Part shown: positions 1 to 6,063 of the stretch, in pieces
How positions within the stretch are numbered: position 1 is the stretch's first letter
Layout: every line of letters begins with the position of its first letter
DNA from: Bacillota bacterium
Lineage (GTDB): Bacteria; Bacillota; Clostridia; Lachnospirales; Lachnospiraceae
Length of the DNA: 14,765 nt
Assembly (NCBI GenBank): GCA_023423045.1
Contig: JAFAGA010000100.1
Coordinates: 1-14,765, forward strand
Reading direction: 5' to 3'
Notes under the pieces: generated by a model
The model's database searches: none
What the model was told of the DNA's origin: nothing
The model's input: the letters and a program-made list of their open reading frames with translations, nothing else
Position numbers and translations under genes: made by a program

Positions 1-1
1 C

Positions 2-199
2 TGCCAACAGGAAGAAAAAAGTATTCAATTATACCGGGAAATGGAGGAGCAGGCCGAGGAGTCCGAGAAGGAACTTTTTCGTTATCTGGTCCGCCAGGAA
101 GAGGAGCATCTGCTCTTATTTGAGGAACTGGTTAAGCTGCTGACCCGGCCGGAGGAATGGGTTGAATCTGCGGAGTTTGGTATCAGGGAAGAATACTGA
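2..199 (+). CDS. Ferritin-like / rubrerythrin-type protein, C-terminal part (5' truncated by window)
   Basis: The open frame runs in from the left edge and ends at TGA 197-199, giving 65 visible residues. They are rich in Glu and strongly helical. A YREMEEQAEE segment is followed by YLVRQEEEHLLLFEEL. The E-x-x-H of the second stretch (about residues 33-36) has the spacing of the metal-binding helix of ferritin-like di-iron proteins, and the earlier Glu-rich helix would supply the partner ligands. The tail WVESAEFG is common in short 'ferritin family' proteins of clostridia. Such proteins usually act in oxidative-stress defence or iron handling, but the N-terminal half is missing and no rubredoxin domain is visible. 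Family assignment is fairly good; the exact role is unknown. Confidence 0.72.
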   Translation, partial: CQQEEKSIQLYREMEEQAEESEKELFRYLVRQEEEHLLLFEELVKLLTRPEEWVESAEFGIREEY

Positions 200-307
200 T
201 AATACCGATTCCTTTGTTATCCATGATTCAGCGCACTGTACATTTTCCATCTTCAGCCTCCTTTCATTAGTAAAACAATTGATAAAGGCATAAGGTCGAT
301 ATTAAGA

Positions 308-355
308 AAGGAACTGTTTCTATCAGTCAGATGACTGGTTACAAAACAGTTCCTT
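308..355 (-). terminator. Hairpin between convergent genes, probable terminator of the DUF1062 gene
   Basis: A perfect 12-bp inverted repeat, AAGGAACTGTTT (308-319) and AAACAGTTCCTT (344-355), encloses a second stem, CAGTC (324-328) and GACTG (333-337). Read on the minus strand, the outer stem is followed by TTTCTTAATAT, a modest U-rich tract, so it fits a terminator for the minus gene ending at 408. It lies 108 bases after the plus-strand stop at 199 and might also act on that transcript, but no U tract follows on the plus side. Confidence 0.7.
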
Positions 356-407
356 GGAATATAATGGATCTAATTGTTAGCCCTTGAAATAAATTTTCAT
401 TTAAGGA

Positions 408-989
408 TTAGTTTCCTTCGTTCCAGGGATGGAGGAGAATTGACAGCGTGCCGTTCAGCCTCACTTTTGTAATATCCTTGCCATCGCAGCGCATGATCTT
501 GCCGGATTTCCATAAATTCTTGATTTTCTCCCTGGATAGACCGAGCTGTCGGCTTAGGAGTGCATCCAGCCGCAGATCAATGGAACAGGGAGAGGTAATA
601 TCAATTCTGCATTGGGCGCTTCCTAATTCCGGGACCTTTCCCTGTATCTCGTATTCGATTTCGTCGTAATTGACGGATAGCTTGTGATGGCTGTGGATTG
701 CCGGGTCAAAGGCATATTGTCTCGCAAGCTCCGGATCATTGGAGATAAATTTATGATATAAATCCTTGTCTATGGCTTTCACCTTGGTTCGGGAAAGGAT
801 CTCCATATTCCAGGTGCTTTTGCACTTACCGCATTGATAGATCAGCCATACATCAAGTGAGCTCTGATTGGCATTGACACGAAAATTACCGCTGCAAATA
901 TAATTTGAAGCATTGCCGCATTTTGGGCAGCTTCGAATAACGACAGGCAGGGAAGAGGGAATGAGTTCCCATTGGTAAATATGTTGCAT
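408..989 (-). CDS. DUF1062 family protein (zinc ribbon plus S4-like C-terminus)
   Basis: I recognise this as the DUF1062 family from the N-terminal YQWELIPSSLP, the CPKC and CGKC pairs, and the FRVNAN..LDVWLIY core. Counted from the chosen start, Cys21/Cys24 and Cys53/Cys56 should form a zinc ribbon. The last ~50 residues (RLDALLSRQLGLSREKIKNL, then a GKI..DGKDI segment) follow the spacing of an S4 RNA-binding module; this is my inference. Start choice: an AAGGAG lies at 999-1004. The ATG at 989 is 9 bases downstream, whereas the ATG at 995 is only 3 bases away and the upstream in-frame ATG at 1031 has no ribosome site. The protein is then 193 aa. No function is established for the family. 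The gene is alone, with a structured leader upstream and a hairpin after the stop. Confidence 0.8.
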   Translation of the reverse strand: MQHIYQWELIPSSLPVVIRSCPKCGNASNYICSGNFRVNANQSSLDVWLIYQCGKCKSTWNMEILSRTKVKAIDKDLYHKFISNDPELARQYAFDPAIHSHHKLSVNYDEIEYEIQGKVPELGSAQCRIDITSPCSIDLRLDALLSRQLGLSREKIKNLWKSGKIMRCDGKDITKVRLNGTLSILLHPWNEGN

Positions 990-1114
990 TTCCATACGCT
1001 CCTTCTCAACGCCGTATGGAAACAAAAGCACAGGAAAGCACTCCGGAGCGCGTTCCTGTATTTCGACAGGAAATATAACCGGAGGACATCGGCGGCTTTC
1101 GGTTCCAAAACGGA

Positions 1115-1247
1115 CTAATTCTTATGTGACAGCACAGTTGTCCTGACAGATTGCTGTACTGCGGTCTTTGGAAGGCATGCAAAGAAGACCCGAAATCTGG
1201 ACCGGGACCTGCCTTGCATGCTTTGCCTTTTGCTCAATAAGAATTAG
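1115..1247 (-). ncRNA. Structured intergenic element closed by 11-bp inverted repeat (candidate leader RNA or small mobile repeat)
   Basis: CTAATTCTTAT (1115-1125) and ATAAGAATTAG (1237-1247) are perfect inverted repeats bounding 133 bases. Inside are ACAGCA (1129-1134) with TGCTGT (1152-1157), GGTCTT (1163-1168) with AAGACC (1185-1190), and GCATGCAA (1175-1182) with TTGCATGC (1214-1221). The last two pairs interleave, which is a pseudoknot topology or a pair of alternative folds. Strand is assigned minus because a minicistron and the DUF1062 gene flank it in that orientation. I do not recognise it as a known riboswitch or as 6S RNA. A MITE-like element with terminal inverted repeats is the main alternative; no clear target-site duplication is visible. 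The rest of the gap (996-1114 and 1268-1430) holds a small hairpin (TTCCTGT 1053-1059 with ACAGGAA 1066-1072) and a GCACA-TTC-TGTGC palindrome at 1321-1333. Confidence 0.45.
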
Positions 1248-1267
1248 ATGTGATAGGGTGTAGTCAT
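1244..1267 (-). CDS. Possible 7-residue leader peptide (MTTPYHI)
   Basis: On the minus strand a perfect GGAGG (1275-1279) stands 7 bases before ATG (1265-1267), followed by six codons and TAA (1244-1246). The stop codon lies inside one arm (1237-1247) of the inverted repeat that closes the downstream structured element. The DUF1062 start is about 255 bases further on. A ribosome on this minicistron would physically cover the stem arm, the usual logic of leader-peptide attenuation. The ribosome site and ORF are seen; translation and regulatory role are inferred. Confidence 0.35.
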   Translation of the reverse strand: MTTPYHI

Positions 1268-1430
1268 GGAAAATCCTCCGATATTTTTAATAGGACCGAA
1301 ACATATTTTTGTTCCGATAAGCACATTCTGTGCCTGCAATCAGAATAGCATGAATAGGATGGTTTGCCGACCTCATTCTTGGTTAAGAAAGATAGTTAAG
1401 GCCGGTTGAGGCATGCCATATCTGCCGGGA

Positions 1431-1468
1431 GGAAAAGAAAGGCTGCCGCAGTGAAAGCTGCGGCAGCC
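1431..1468 (-). terminator. Intrinsic terminator of the CD3324-family gene
   Basis: A perfect 11-bp GC-rich stem, GGCTGCCGCAG (1441-1451) and CTGCGGCAGCC (1458-1468), has a 6-base loop. On the minus strand it follows the TAG at 1488-1490 by about 20 bases and is succeeded by TTTCTTTTCC. This is a standard Rho-independent terminator. Confidence 0.9.
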
Positions 1469-1487
1469 GGGATTTTTAGGGAGTTTC

Positions 1488-1778
1488 CTATGCGTAATCA
1501 AGGGCTTCCCTGTTTTTTTCTTTTAATATAATCCGTTGGATACTCTTAACTGAGAGATAATATTCGCAGGCCAGGTGCATTGTGCTGCAACCTTCCTTAT
1601 ACCTGCGGTATATTTGTTCATCTCGGAGTTGGAGCTGTTTTCTGGAATCTGTGTTGTCTCCCCATTCTTTACGGTTTTCGGTTTTTCTGGGGATATATAG
1701 ATACTGACCGTCCGCATACTCCTGAATTGATTCCAGAAGTTCCTTCGGCAGTATTAACTCTGCTTTTATATAGCTCAT
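1488..1778 (-). CDS. CD3324 family protein (small helix-turn-helix protein)
   Basis: The product is 96 aa and matches the clostridial CD3324 family as I know it: an N-terminal ILPKELLESIQEYADGQYLYIP segment, an R-K-x-W-G-x-N-T motif (about 35-45), and a C-terminal helix-turn-helix-like part (about 55-88) ending SVKSIQRIILKEK. The tail resembles helix-turn-helix domains that recognise DNA, so a transcription-factor role is likely, but no target is known. The start ATG at 1776-1778 is preceded by AGGAGG with good spacing. It is transcribed alone, with a terminator 20 bases after the stop and a candidate promoter overlapped by an inverted repeat upstream, which would fit autoregulation. Confidence 0.85.
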   Translation of the reverse strand: MSYIKAELILPKELLESIQEYADGQYLYIPRKTENRKEWGDNTDSRKQLQLRDEQIYRRYKEGCSTMHLACEYYLSVKSIQRIILKEKNREALDYA

Positions 1779-1821
1779 TTTGCTCCTCCTAAAATATGAT
1801 TCTCAGGATTGGGCAAAAGCT

Positions 1822-1859
1822 ATCTTAACAAAGAGTGACATGCTTTGCGAACCACTCTT
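1822..1859 (-). promoter_or_regulatory. Candidate promoter and operator for the CD3324-family gene
   Basis: On the minus strand, TTCGCA (1846-1851) and TAAGAT (1822-1827) are separated by 18 bases, with a TG one base before the -10 (extended -10). A 7-bp inverted repeat, AAGAGTG (1831-1837) and CACTCTT (1853-1859), lies across the spacer and -35. The -35 and -10 each match the consensus at four of six positions. The predicted transcript would start near 1815, about 37 bases before the ATG. Protein binding is inferred from the symmetry only. Confidence 0.4.
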
Positions 1860-1871
1860 ATGTTCAATTAT

Positions 1872-2040
1872 ATGCGATAGCCTCTGCTACGCATTCATAA
1901 CGAGTTTCCTCATATAACGGATAACCCCCTTTCGATTTTTAATATATAATGAAGAGTTTGCTTACGGACTCTTGCGTTGCCGCACGGCTGCCTTCAGGCA
2001 ACATCTCTGTGCGGCATGTGCATCCTGCGGAGCATTTTTA
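1872..2040. repeat. Hairpin-rich intergenic element upstream of the CD3324-family gene
   Basis: This part of the 373-base gap holds a string of stems: ATGCG..AGC with GCT..CGCAT (1872-1894), AAGAGT (1952-1957) with ACTCTT (1968-1973), and TGCCGCAC (1978-1985) with GTGCGGCA (2009-2016), the last enclosing TGCC-TTCA-GGCA. On the plus strand a perfect TATAAT (1945-1950) precedes the latter stems, and a weak stem followed by TTTTTA ends near 2040, so a small plus-strand RNA is possible. On the minus strand an 8-residue minicistron (1887-1913) follows AGGGGG at long spacing. The minus-strand translation QRCCLKAAVRQRKSP is one I associate with tails of many short hypothetical ORFs in Lachnospiraceae, which suggests a dispersed repeat; this is recollection, not a search. 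Confidence 0.4.
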
Positions 2041-2067
2041 TCGTATAGAATAACTTTCCTATATGAC

Positions 2068-2116
2068 GAAAAAAAGGATATGCTACCACAGTATAGACTG
2101 AGAGTAACATATCCTT
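2068..2116 (-). terminator. Intrinsic terminator of the cold-shock gene
   Basis: On the minus strand a 13-bp stem with one G-U pair is formed by 2104-2116 (AAGGATATGTTAC on the transcript) and 2074-2086, and is followed by seven U residues. It lies about 35 bases after the cold-shock stop codon. Strong call. Confidence 0.93.
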
Positions 2117-2151
2117 CCGGTTAATCCACTATAATTACAACTACGCTTTCC

Positions 2152-2355
2152 TTATGCGATAGTTACGTTAACTGCCTGCATACCGCGCTGACCCTTCTCT
2201 AAGTCAAATGTAACCTTCTGACCTTCCTCTAAGGTCTTGAAGCCTGTGGAAGCAATACCGGAGAAATGTACGAATACATCCTCTCCACCGTTATCGTTGG
2301 TGATGAAACCAAATCCCTTTTGTGCATTAAACCACTTCACTGTGCCGTTGTTCAT
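2152..2355 (-). CDS. Cold-shock protein, CspA family
   Basis: This 67-aa protein is a complete single cold-shock domain of normal length. KGFGFI (13-18) is RNP1 and VFVHF (27-31) is RNP2, the aromatic and basic surface that binds single-stranded RNA and DNA. The start MNNGTVKWFN is typical. AGGAGG stands 8 bases before the ATG. Members act in the cytoplasm as RNA chaperones that melt secondary structure, and some also act as transcription antiterminators. That is relevant here because the mRNA leader itself contains a terminator hairpin. The gene is monocistronic, with its own promoter and terminator. Whether this copy is cold-inducible or constitutive cannot be read from the protein. Confidence 0.97.
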   Translation of the reverse strand: MNNGTVKWFNAQKGFGFITNDNGGEDVFVHFSGIASTGFKTLEEGQKVTFDLEKGQRGMQAVNVTIA

Positions 2356-2389
2356 GAAAGATACCTCCTGAATTAATGTTGTTCATGCT

Positions 2390-2448
2390 AAAAAAATCAC
2401 ATATTTTTGTAGGCCATCAAGGATGTAATGACTTACAAAAATATGTGA
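2390..2448 (-). terminator. Intrinsic terminator within the cold-shock mRNA leader (candidate attenuator)
   Basis: A perfect 15-bp inverted repeat, TCACATATTTTTGTA (2397-2411) and TACAAAAATATGTGA (2434-2448), is followed on the minus strand by seven U residues (2390-2396). It ends 34 bases before the cold-shock ATG and upstream of its AGGAGG. The preceding minus-strand gene (amidase) has its own hairpin at 2556-2607 and the best promoter lies between them, so this terminator is inside the cold-shock leader. Conditional readthrough, for example by temperature or Csp-mediated antitermination, is inferred. Confidence 0.8.
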
Positions 2449-2477
2449 GATCATACATGACTACTTTATACTTCTGA

Positions 2478-2506
2478 AGTTTAACATAATTTTCTTGTGC
2501 TGTAAA
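2478..2506 (-). promoter_or_regulatory. Candidate sigma-A promoter of the cold-shock gene
   Basis: On the minus strand TTTACA (2501-2506) is separated by 17 bases from TAAACT (2478-2483), which is preceded by TGT, giving an extended -10. Transcription would begin near 2471, leaving a leader of about 115 bases that contains the terminator hairpin. A second AT-rich region with TTGTAT and ATACAA half sites lies upstream at 2513-2541 and could hold another promoter or an operator. Confidence 0.55.
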
Positions 2507-2555
2507 GTCATTTTGTATAATTTATAAATGATGTCATACAATTTGTTAATAATGC

Positions 2556-2607
2556 TCAAGAAAATAAGCCGACAACTGTGTAAGATGAACAGCATAGCGG
2601 CCGGCTT
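2556..2607 (-). terminator. Probable terminator of the amidase gene
   Basis: On the minus strand AAGCCGGC (2600-2607) pairs with GTCGGCTT (2566-2573) through one G-U pair, followed by ATTTTCTT. It begins 8 bases after the amidase stop. The loop is long (26 bases), so it is weaker than the others here. Confidence 0.6.
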
Positions 2608-2614
2608 TTCTTCC

Positions 2615-3184
2615 TTATGCAAATCCGAAATAACTCAGAATTCCCTGATAGATACCATAGGCAAACTGGTACTGATCATCCCGCAGCTTCTGTGCATCGG
2701 ATGAGTTGGTCAGATAGCCCAGTTCTACCAGCACGGAGGGCATTTGTGTTCTTCGCAGCACATAGAGGGAAGGATTTGTGCGAATACCATTATTACGGGT
2801 TCCCACAGCCTGGGTAATGCCGCGCATAATCTGTTCGGCAAACCACTGGGCCTGTGTCCCGAATTGGTAGATGTAAACTTCAGTACCGTTCACTGCCGGG
2901 TTAGGATTGGAATTACAGTGAATGCTGATGAAATAGTCGGCCGGCCAGGAATTGGCCATATTAACCCGCTCGGCCAGGCTGGTGGCATTATTGGTGCCCA
3001 GCACGGTAGTGGGAGTGGGCCTGGATAAGCGTACTTCGAACCGGGGATCATTATTCAGCAGATCGGCAAGGTATATGCCGACTTGATAGTTGATCTCCGA
3101 TTCATTCAGATTGTTGCCGGTGGCACCCGCATTGTGATAACCGCTGGGATTGTGACCCTGATCTATAAATATACGAATGGCCAA
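2615..3184 (-). CDS. N-acetylmuramoyl-L-alanine amidase, Amidase_3 (zinc) domain only
   Basis: This enzyme cleaves the bond between N-acetylmuramic acid and L-alanine in peptidoglycan. From the chosen start (189 aa) the Amidase_3 residues are all present: His11 in IDQGHNP, Glu28 in NESEIN and His89 in ISIHCN as zinc ligands, and Glu154 in VELGYLTN as the catalytic base. A TTG at 3182-3184, preceded by AAGGAAG, gives MAIRIFIDQGH, the usual start of clostridial homologues. The upstream ATG at 3205 would put the ribosome site inside the coding region. There is no signal peptide, no SPOR or SH3 domain and no wall-binding repeat. By analogy with Bacillus CwlC, a signal-less sporulation amidase for mother-cell lysis is plausible, but a germination or phage-derived role is not excluded. 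Confidence 0.9.
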   Translation of the reverse strand: MAIRIFIDQGHNPSGYHNAGATGNNLNESEINYQVGIYLADLLNNDPRFEVRLSRPTPTTVLGTNNATSLAERVNMANSWPADYFISIHCNSNPNPAVNGTEVYIYQFGTQAQWFAEQIMRGITQAVGTRNNGIRTNPSLYVLRRTQMPSVLVELGYLTNSSDAQKLRDDQYQFAYGIYQGILSYFGFA

Positions 3185-3248
3185 AGAGACACTTCCTTTC
3201 CACATGACTATAGTATTATATTCACCTGAGAAAAAGTTGTTACATATT

Positions 3249-3282
3249 TTGTATGGTAATCATACAATCTCCATGTTATAAT
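3249..3282 (+). promoter_or_regulatory. Extended -10 promoter with overlapping inverted-repeat operator, sensor operon
   Basis: TATAAT (3277-3282) is a perfect -10 with TG one base upstream. The -35 region is poor (TGGTAA at 17-base spacing). A perfect 7-bp inverted repeat, TTGTATG (3249-3255) and CATACAA (3261-3267) with a 5-base spacer, covers the -35 position. The first gene of the sensor operon starts at 3321. Symmetric repression or activation at this site is inferred. Confidence 0.6.
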
Positions 3283-3320
3283 CAAAATAGTAAATAATTG
3301 CATCTAAAATGGAGAGGCAT

Positions 3321-4403
3321 ATGCTTGAAAAACGGAATATCAGGAAGAGAAGCCGAGTCATATCCATCGCTTCCATAAGCAGCATTTTGGTGGGAGTTCT
3401 TTTGATTGTCTCGGGAATGGCCTATTATAAACATCAGATATCCGGGCTGGGGATTACCGAAACAACGGATTATCATGAATATAAGTATCATTACGCCCTG
3501 ATCTCGGAAGAAAAGGATTCTGAGTTCTGGAAGGCGATTTATCAGGGAGCATCAGAAAAGGGGAAGGAAGAGGATTCTTATGTGGAGAGGATTGGTAAGA
3601 ATCTATCCATTACGTATTCTCTGGAGGATCTGATGAAGATGGCCATAGCCTCCAAGGTAGATGGGATTATTCTGGAACCCAATGGAGAAGCTGCGATATA
3701 TGACCTGATCAATGATGCGGATGAAGCAGGAATTCCGGTGGTGACAGTTTTAAGAGATTCATACCAGAATAAGGATAACTATCAGTATCATAATGAAGCT
3801 ACACCCAGCCGGAGGATCAGTTTTGTTGATATTAACAGCTACAGCCAGGGACAGGCCTATGGCAAACAGGTAGCGGAGCTCATGGACAATGGTAAGAGTA
3901 ATGTTGTTATATTAATGAACGATGATAACAGGGATTCCAGCCAAAATGTAATCTATTCCAGCATTCTGCAGATGATTGGTTCCCGCCAGGTCTCTGTGAA
4001 GCAGGAAACAATTAATACGGAGAATGCCTTCAGCACTGAGGAAGATATCCGCAATATTATCATGGACAAGGATAATCCGCCGGATGTACTGGTCTGCCTG
4101 ACCGCAGATGATACCTTAAGTGCCTATCGGGCCGTGGTGGAGTATAACCGGGTGGGGCAGATTGATATAGTCGGATATTATAACTCGGATATTATCCTGA
4201 GGGCCATTGAAAAAAATATTGTTCATTCCACGATGACTATGGATGCGAATCTGATGGGCGCTTATTGTGTGGAGGCTCTCACCGAGTACCGTAAGAACCA
4301 TAAGGTGAATGATTATTATTCTGTCGGTATTACAGTAATCAACAAGGACAATGTCAACCGCTTTATTGAAGAAAAGCTCAGGAATGAAGCAGAGGAAAAA
4401 TAG
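3321..4403 (+). CDS. Membrane-anchored periplasmic-binding-type sugar receptor (Peripla_BP_4-like)
   Basis: The protein has 360 aa. The basic N-terminus MLEKRNIRKR is followed by one hydrophobic helix (about 13-36) without a lipobox cysteine, so the protein should stay tethered to the membrane with its domain outside. Residues ~57-330 resemble the LacI/sugar-binding periplasmic fold: an ALISEEKDSEFWKAIYQGA opening, VDGIILEP, and later DILVCL- and DIVGYY-type strands. The start at 3321 is chosen because GGAGAGG (3311-3317) has proper spacing to it; the ATG at 3309 would place that site inside the gene. The kinase gene follows after 14 bases. By analogy with XylFII of XylFII-LytS-YesN systems and with receptors next to YesM kinases, it probably presents a bound sugar to the kinase rather than feeding a transporter. 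The ligand cannot be told. Confidence 0.82.
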   Translation: MLEKRNIRKRSRVISIASISSILVGVLLIVSGMAYYKHQISGLGITETTDYHEYKYHYALISEEKDSEFWKAIYQGASEKGKEEDSYVERIGKNLSITYSLEDLMKMAIASKVDGIILEPNGEAAIYDLINDADEAGIPVVTVLRDSYQNKDNYQYHNEATPSRRISFVDINSYSQGQAYGKQVAELMDNGKSNVVILMNDDNRDSSQNVIYSSILQMIGSRQVSVKQETINTENAFSTEEDIRNIIMDKDNPPDVLVCLTADDTLSAYRAVVEYNRVGQIDIVGYYNSDIILRAIEKNIVHSTMTMDANLMGAYCVEALTEYRKNHKVNDYYSVGITVINKDNVNRFIEEKLRNEAEEK

Positions 4404-4417
4404 ATGGGAGCGAGCGG

Positions 4418-5935
4418 ATGAAAAGGAATAATAAAACAGGCTCCATTCAGAAAAGATTGGTATTGGTATTTGCATTCTCCTCCATTGTCATATTCTTTGT
4501 AAATATGTTCATGTACTACAATATCAATAAATCCATTGGAACCATTGATGAAGTCTATAAGAGCAATGTCGAGTTTAATGAGCTGCGGGAAGCGCTGACG
4601 GATGTCCAGGACTATGTGAATGAATACCTGAACACAAAGAGCTCGGATTCGCTGGAGAACTATTACCGAAGCGAAGGAAATTACAGGAAGCTGATCAATG
4701 AGCTGAACGGCAATATCTATGATTCTGATATCATTCTGATGCAGAAGAATATTAAGAATATGTCGGAAACTTATCTGGGTATCGTAGCGGAAGCAGTGGA
4801 TGCCAAACGTGGCAGAAATATCGAAAAATATCTGACGAACTATGTGAAGGCAACAACGATGTATGACTATATCAGCACCTTCATCAACAGTCTGAATAAT
4901 GAACAGTTTATGTATAACTCGGTGAATTATGAGAGACTGCTGATTGCGCTCCGGTATCTGGAGGTCATCAGTACGGTGGTGTTGATGGTCATTACCGCCT
5001 TTAATGTGTTGCTGATTGTTATTGTCACCAGAAGCATTACCGGACCGCTGATGAAGCTTACTAAGGTAGCTCATGAGGTTGCCGGAGGTAATTTTGAGGT
5101 GGATCTGGTGCAGGTGGATTCCTCGGACGAGGTTGAGGTGGTAACCAAGGCCTTCAATAATATGATTGTCAGTATCCATCAGTACATTATCCGCGTAAAG
5201 GAGAGCATGGAGCTGGAGAGTAAGATGGTTGAGAAGGAGCTGATGATGACCAATCATCTAAAGGATGCACAGCTGAAATATCTTCAGGCACAGATCAATC
5301 CGCATTTTCTGTTTAATACTCTGAATGCGGGAGCACAGCTGGCGATGATGGAAGGCGCAGATAAGACCTGTCTGTTTATAGAAAACATGGCGGATTTCTT
5401 TCGGTTTAATATGAAGAGCTTCGATCAGGATTCAACGATTCGGGACGAAATGAAGCTGGTGGACAGTTATATCTATATTCTGAATGTAAGGTTTTCCGGC
5501 GGGATTCACTACTATAAGGATGTGGATGAAAGCTTGCTGGATATCAGGGTGCCCAGCATGATATTGCAGCCGGTGGTAGAAAATGCAGTTAATTACGGAA
5601 TCCGGGATATTGATTATGAAGGAAGGATTAATCTCAGTGTATCGCGGCGGGAGGATAGCATACTGCTTACGGTGGAGGATAATGGGGCCGGTATGGAGCA
5701 GAGCATCATCCGGCGGATTATGAATGCCAGGCCGGAGGACAGTGCCGCCCTGAAGGAACGGAATATCTCCAAGGATTCCAATGGAATTGGCCTGGGCAAT
5801 GTAATTAACCGGCTGCGTCTGTATTATGACCGGGAGGAAGTGTTCTGCATTGAGAGTGAAGGAAGAAATAAAGGGACCAGGGTGATCATTTGCATCCCCG
5901 GGGACTATGAAAAACCGGAGTCTCCATTTATTTGA
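4418..5935 (+). CDS. Sensor histidine kinase, LytS/YesM type
   Basis: The kinase has 505 aa. It has a first membrane helix (about 13-34), an extracytoplasmic helical region of ~145 residues without an obvious ligand pocket, a second helix (about 183-203), HAMP (about 204-258), then a His_kinase/HATPase unit. The phosphoacceptor is His296 in QINPHFLFNTLN. The ATP site shows Asn389 (VVENAVNYG), the G1 box DNGAG (421-425) and the G2 box GIGLGN (456-461). The all-helical sensor part suits contact with a partner protein such as the receptor encoded upstream. GGGAG stands 7-8 bases before the ATG. The cognate regulator follows after 128 bases with no terminator between. The kinase should phosphorylate Asp55 of that regulator. 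Confidence 0.95.
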   Translation: MKRNNKTGSIQKRLVLVFAFSSIVIFFVNMFMYYNINKSIGTIDEVYKSNVEFNELREALTDVQDYVNEYLNTKSSDSLENYYRSEGNYRKLINELNGNIYDSDIILMQKNIKNMSETYLGIVAEAVDAKRGRNIEKYLTNYVKATTMYDYISTFINSLNNEQFMYNSVNYERLLIALRYLEVISTVVLMVITAFNVLLIVIVTRSITGPLMKLTKVAHEVAGGNFEVDLVQVDSSDEVEVVTKAFNNMIVSIHQYIIRVKESMELESKMVEKELMMTNHLKDAQLKYLQAQINPHFLFNTLNAGAQLAMMEGADKTCLFIENMADFFRFNMKSFDQDSTIRDEMKLVDSYIYILNVRFSGGIHYYKDVDESLLDIRVPSMILQPVVENAVNYGIRDIDYEGRINLSVSRREDSILLTVEDNGAGMEQSIIRRIMNARPEDSAALKERNISKDSNGIGLGNVINRLRLYYDREEVFCIESEGRNKGTRVIICIPGDYEKPESPFI

Positions 5936-6063
5936 AGGACCGCTGGCAGTTACCAATTGATACCTCATTAAAATGGTGATGCGGCAGAGCCGATCGAAGA
6001 TATGGAGTTTGTACTGCGGATAGAACATGAAATTTATATTAGTGAGGTAGAACAGGAGTGGCG

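Noticed and set aside
842..1108. 88-codon minus-strand frame starting with TTG
   Set aside because: It overlaps the DUF1062 start region in another frame, has no ribosome site and no conserved motif.
1115..1247. Insertion sequence with terminal inverted repeats
   Set aside because: There is no transposase and no visible target duplication; at most a MITE-like remnant, so it was kept as a structured element.
4316..5257. 313-codon open frame on the minus strand
   Set aside because: It is antisense to the histidine kinase, rich in His, Ile and Gln, without a family pattern.
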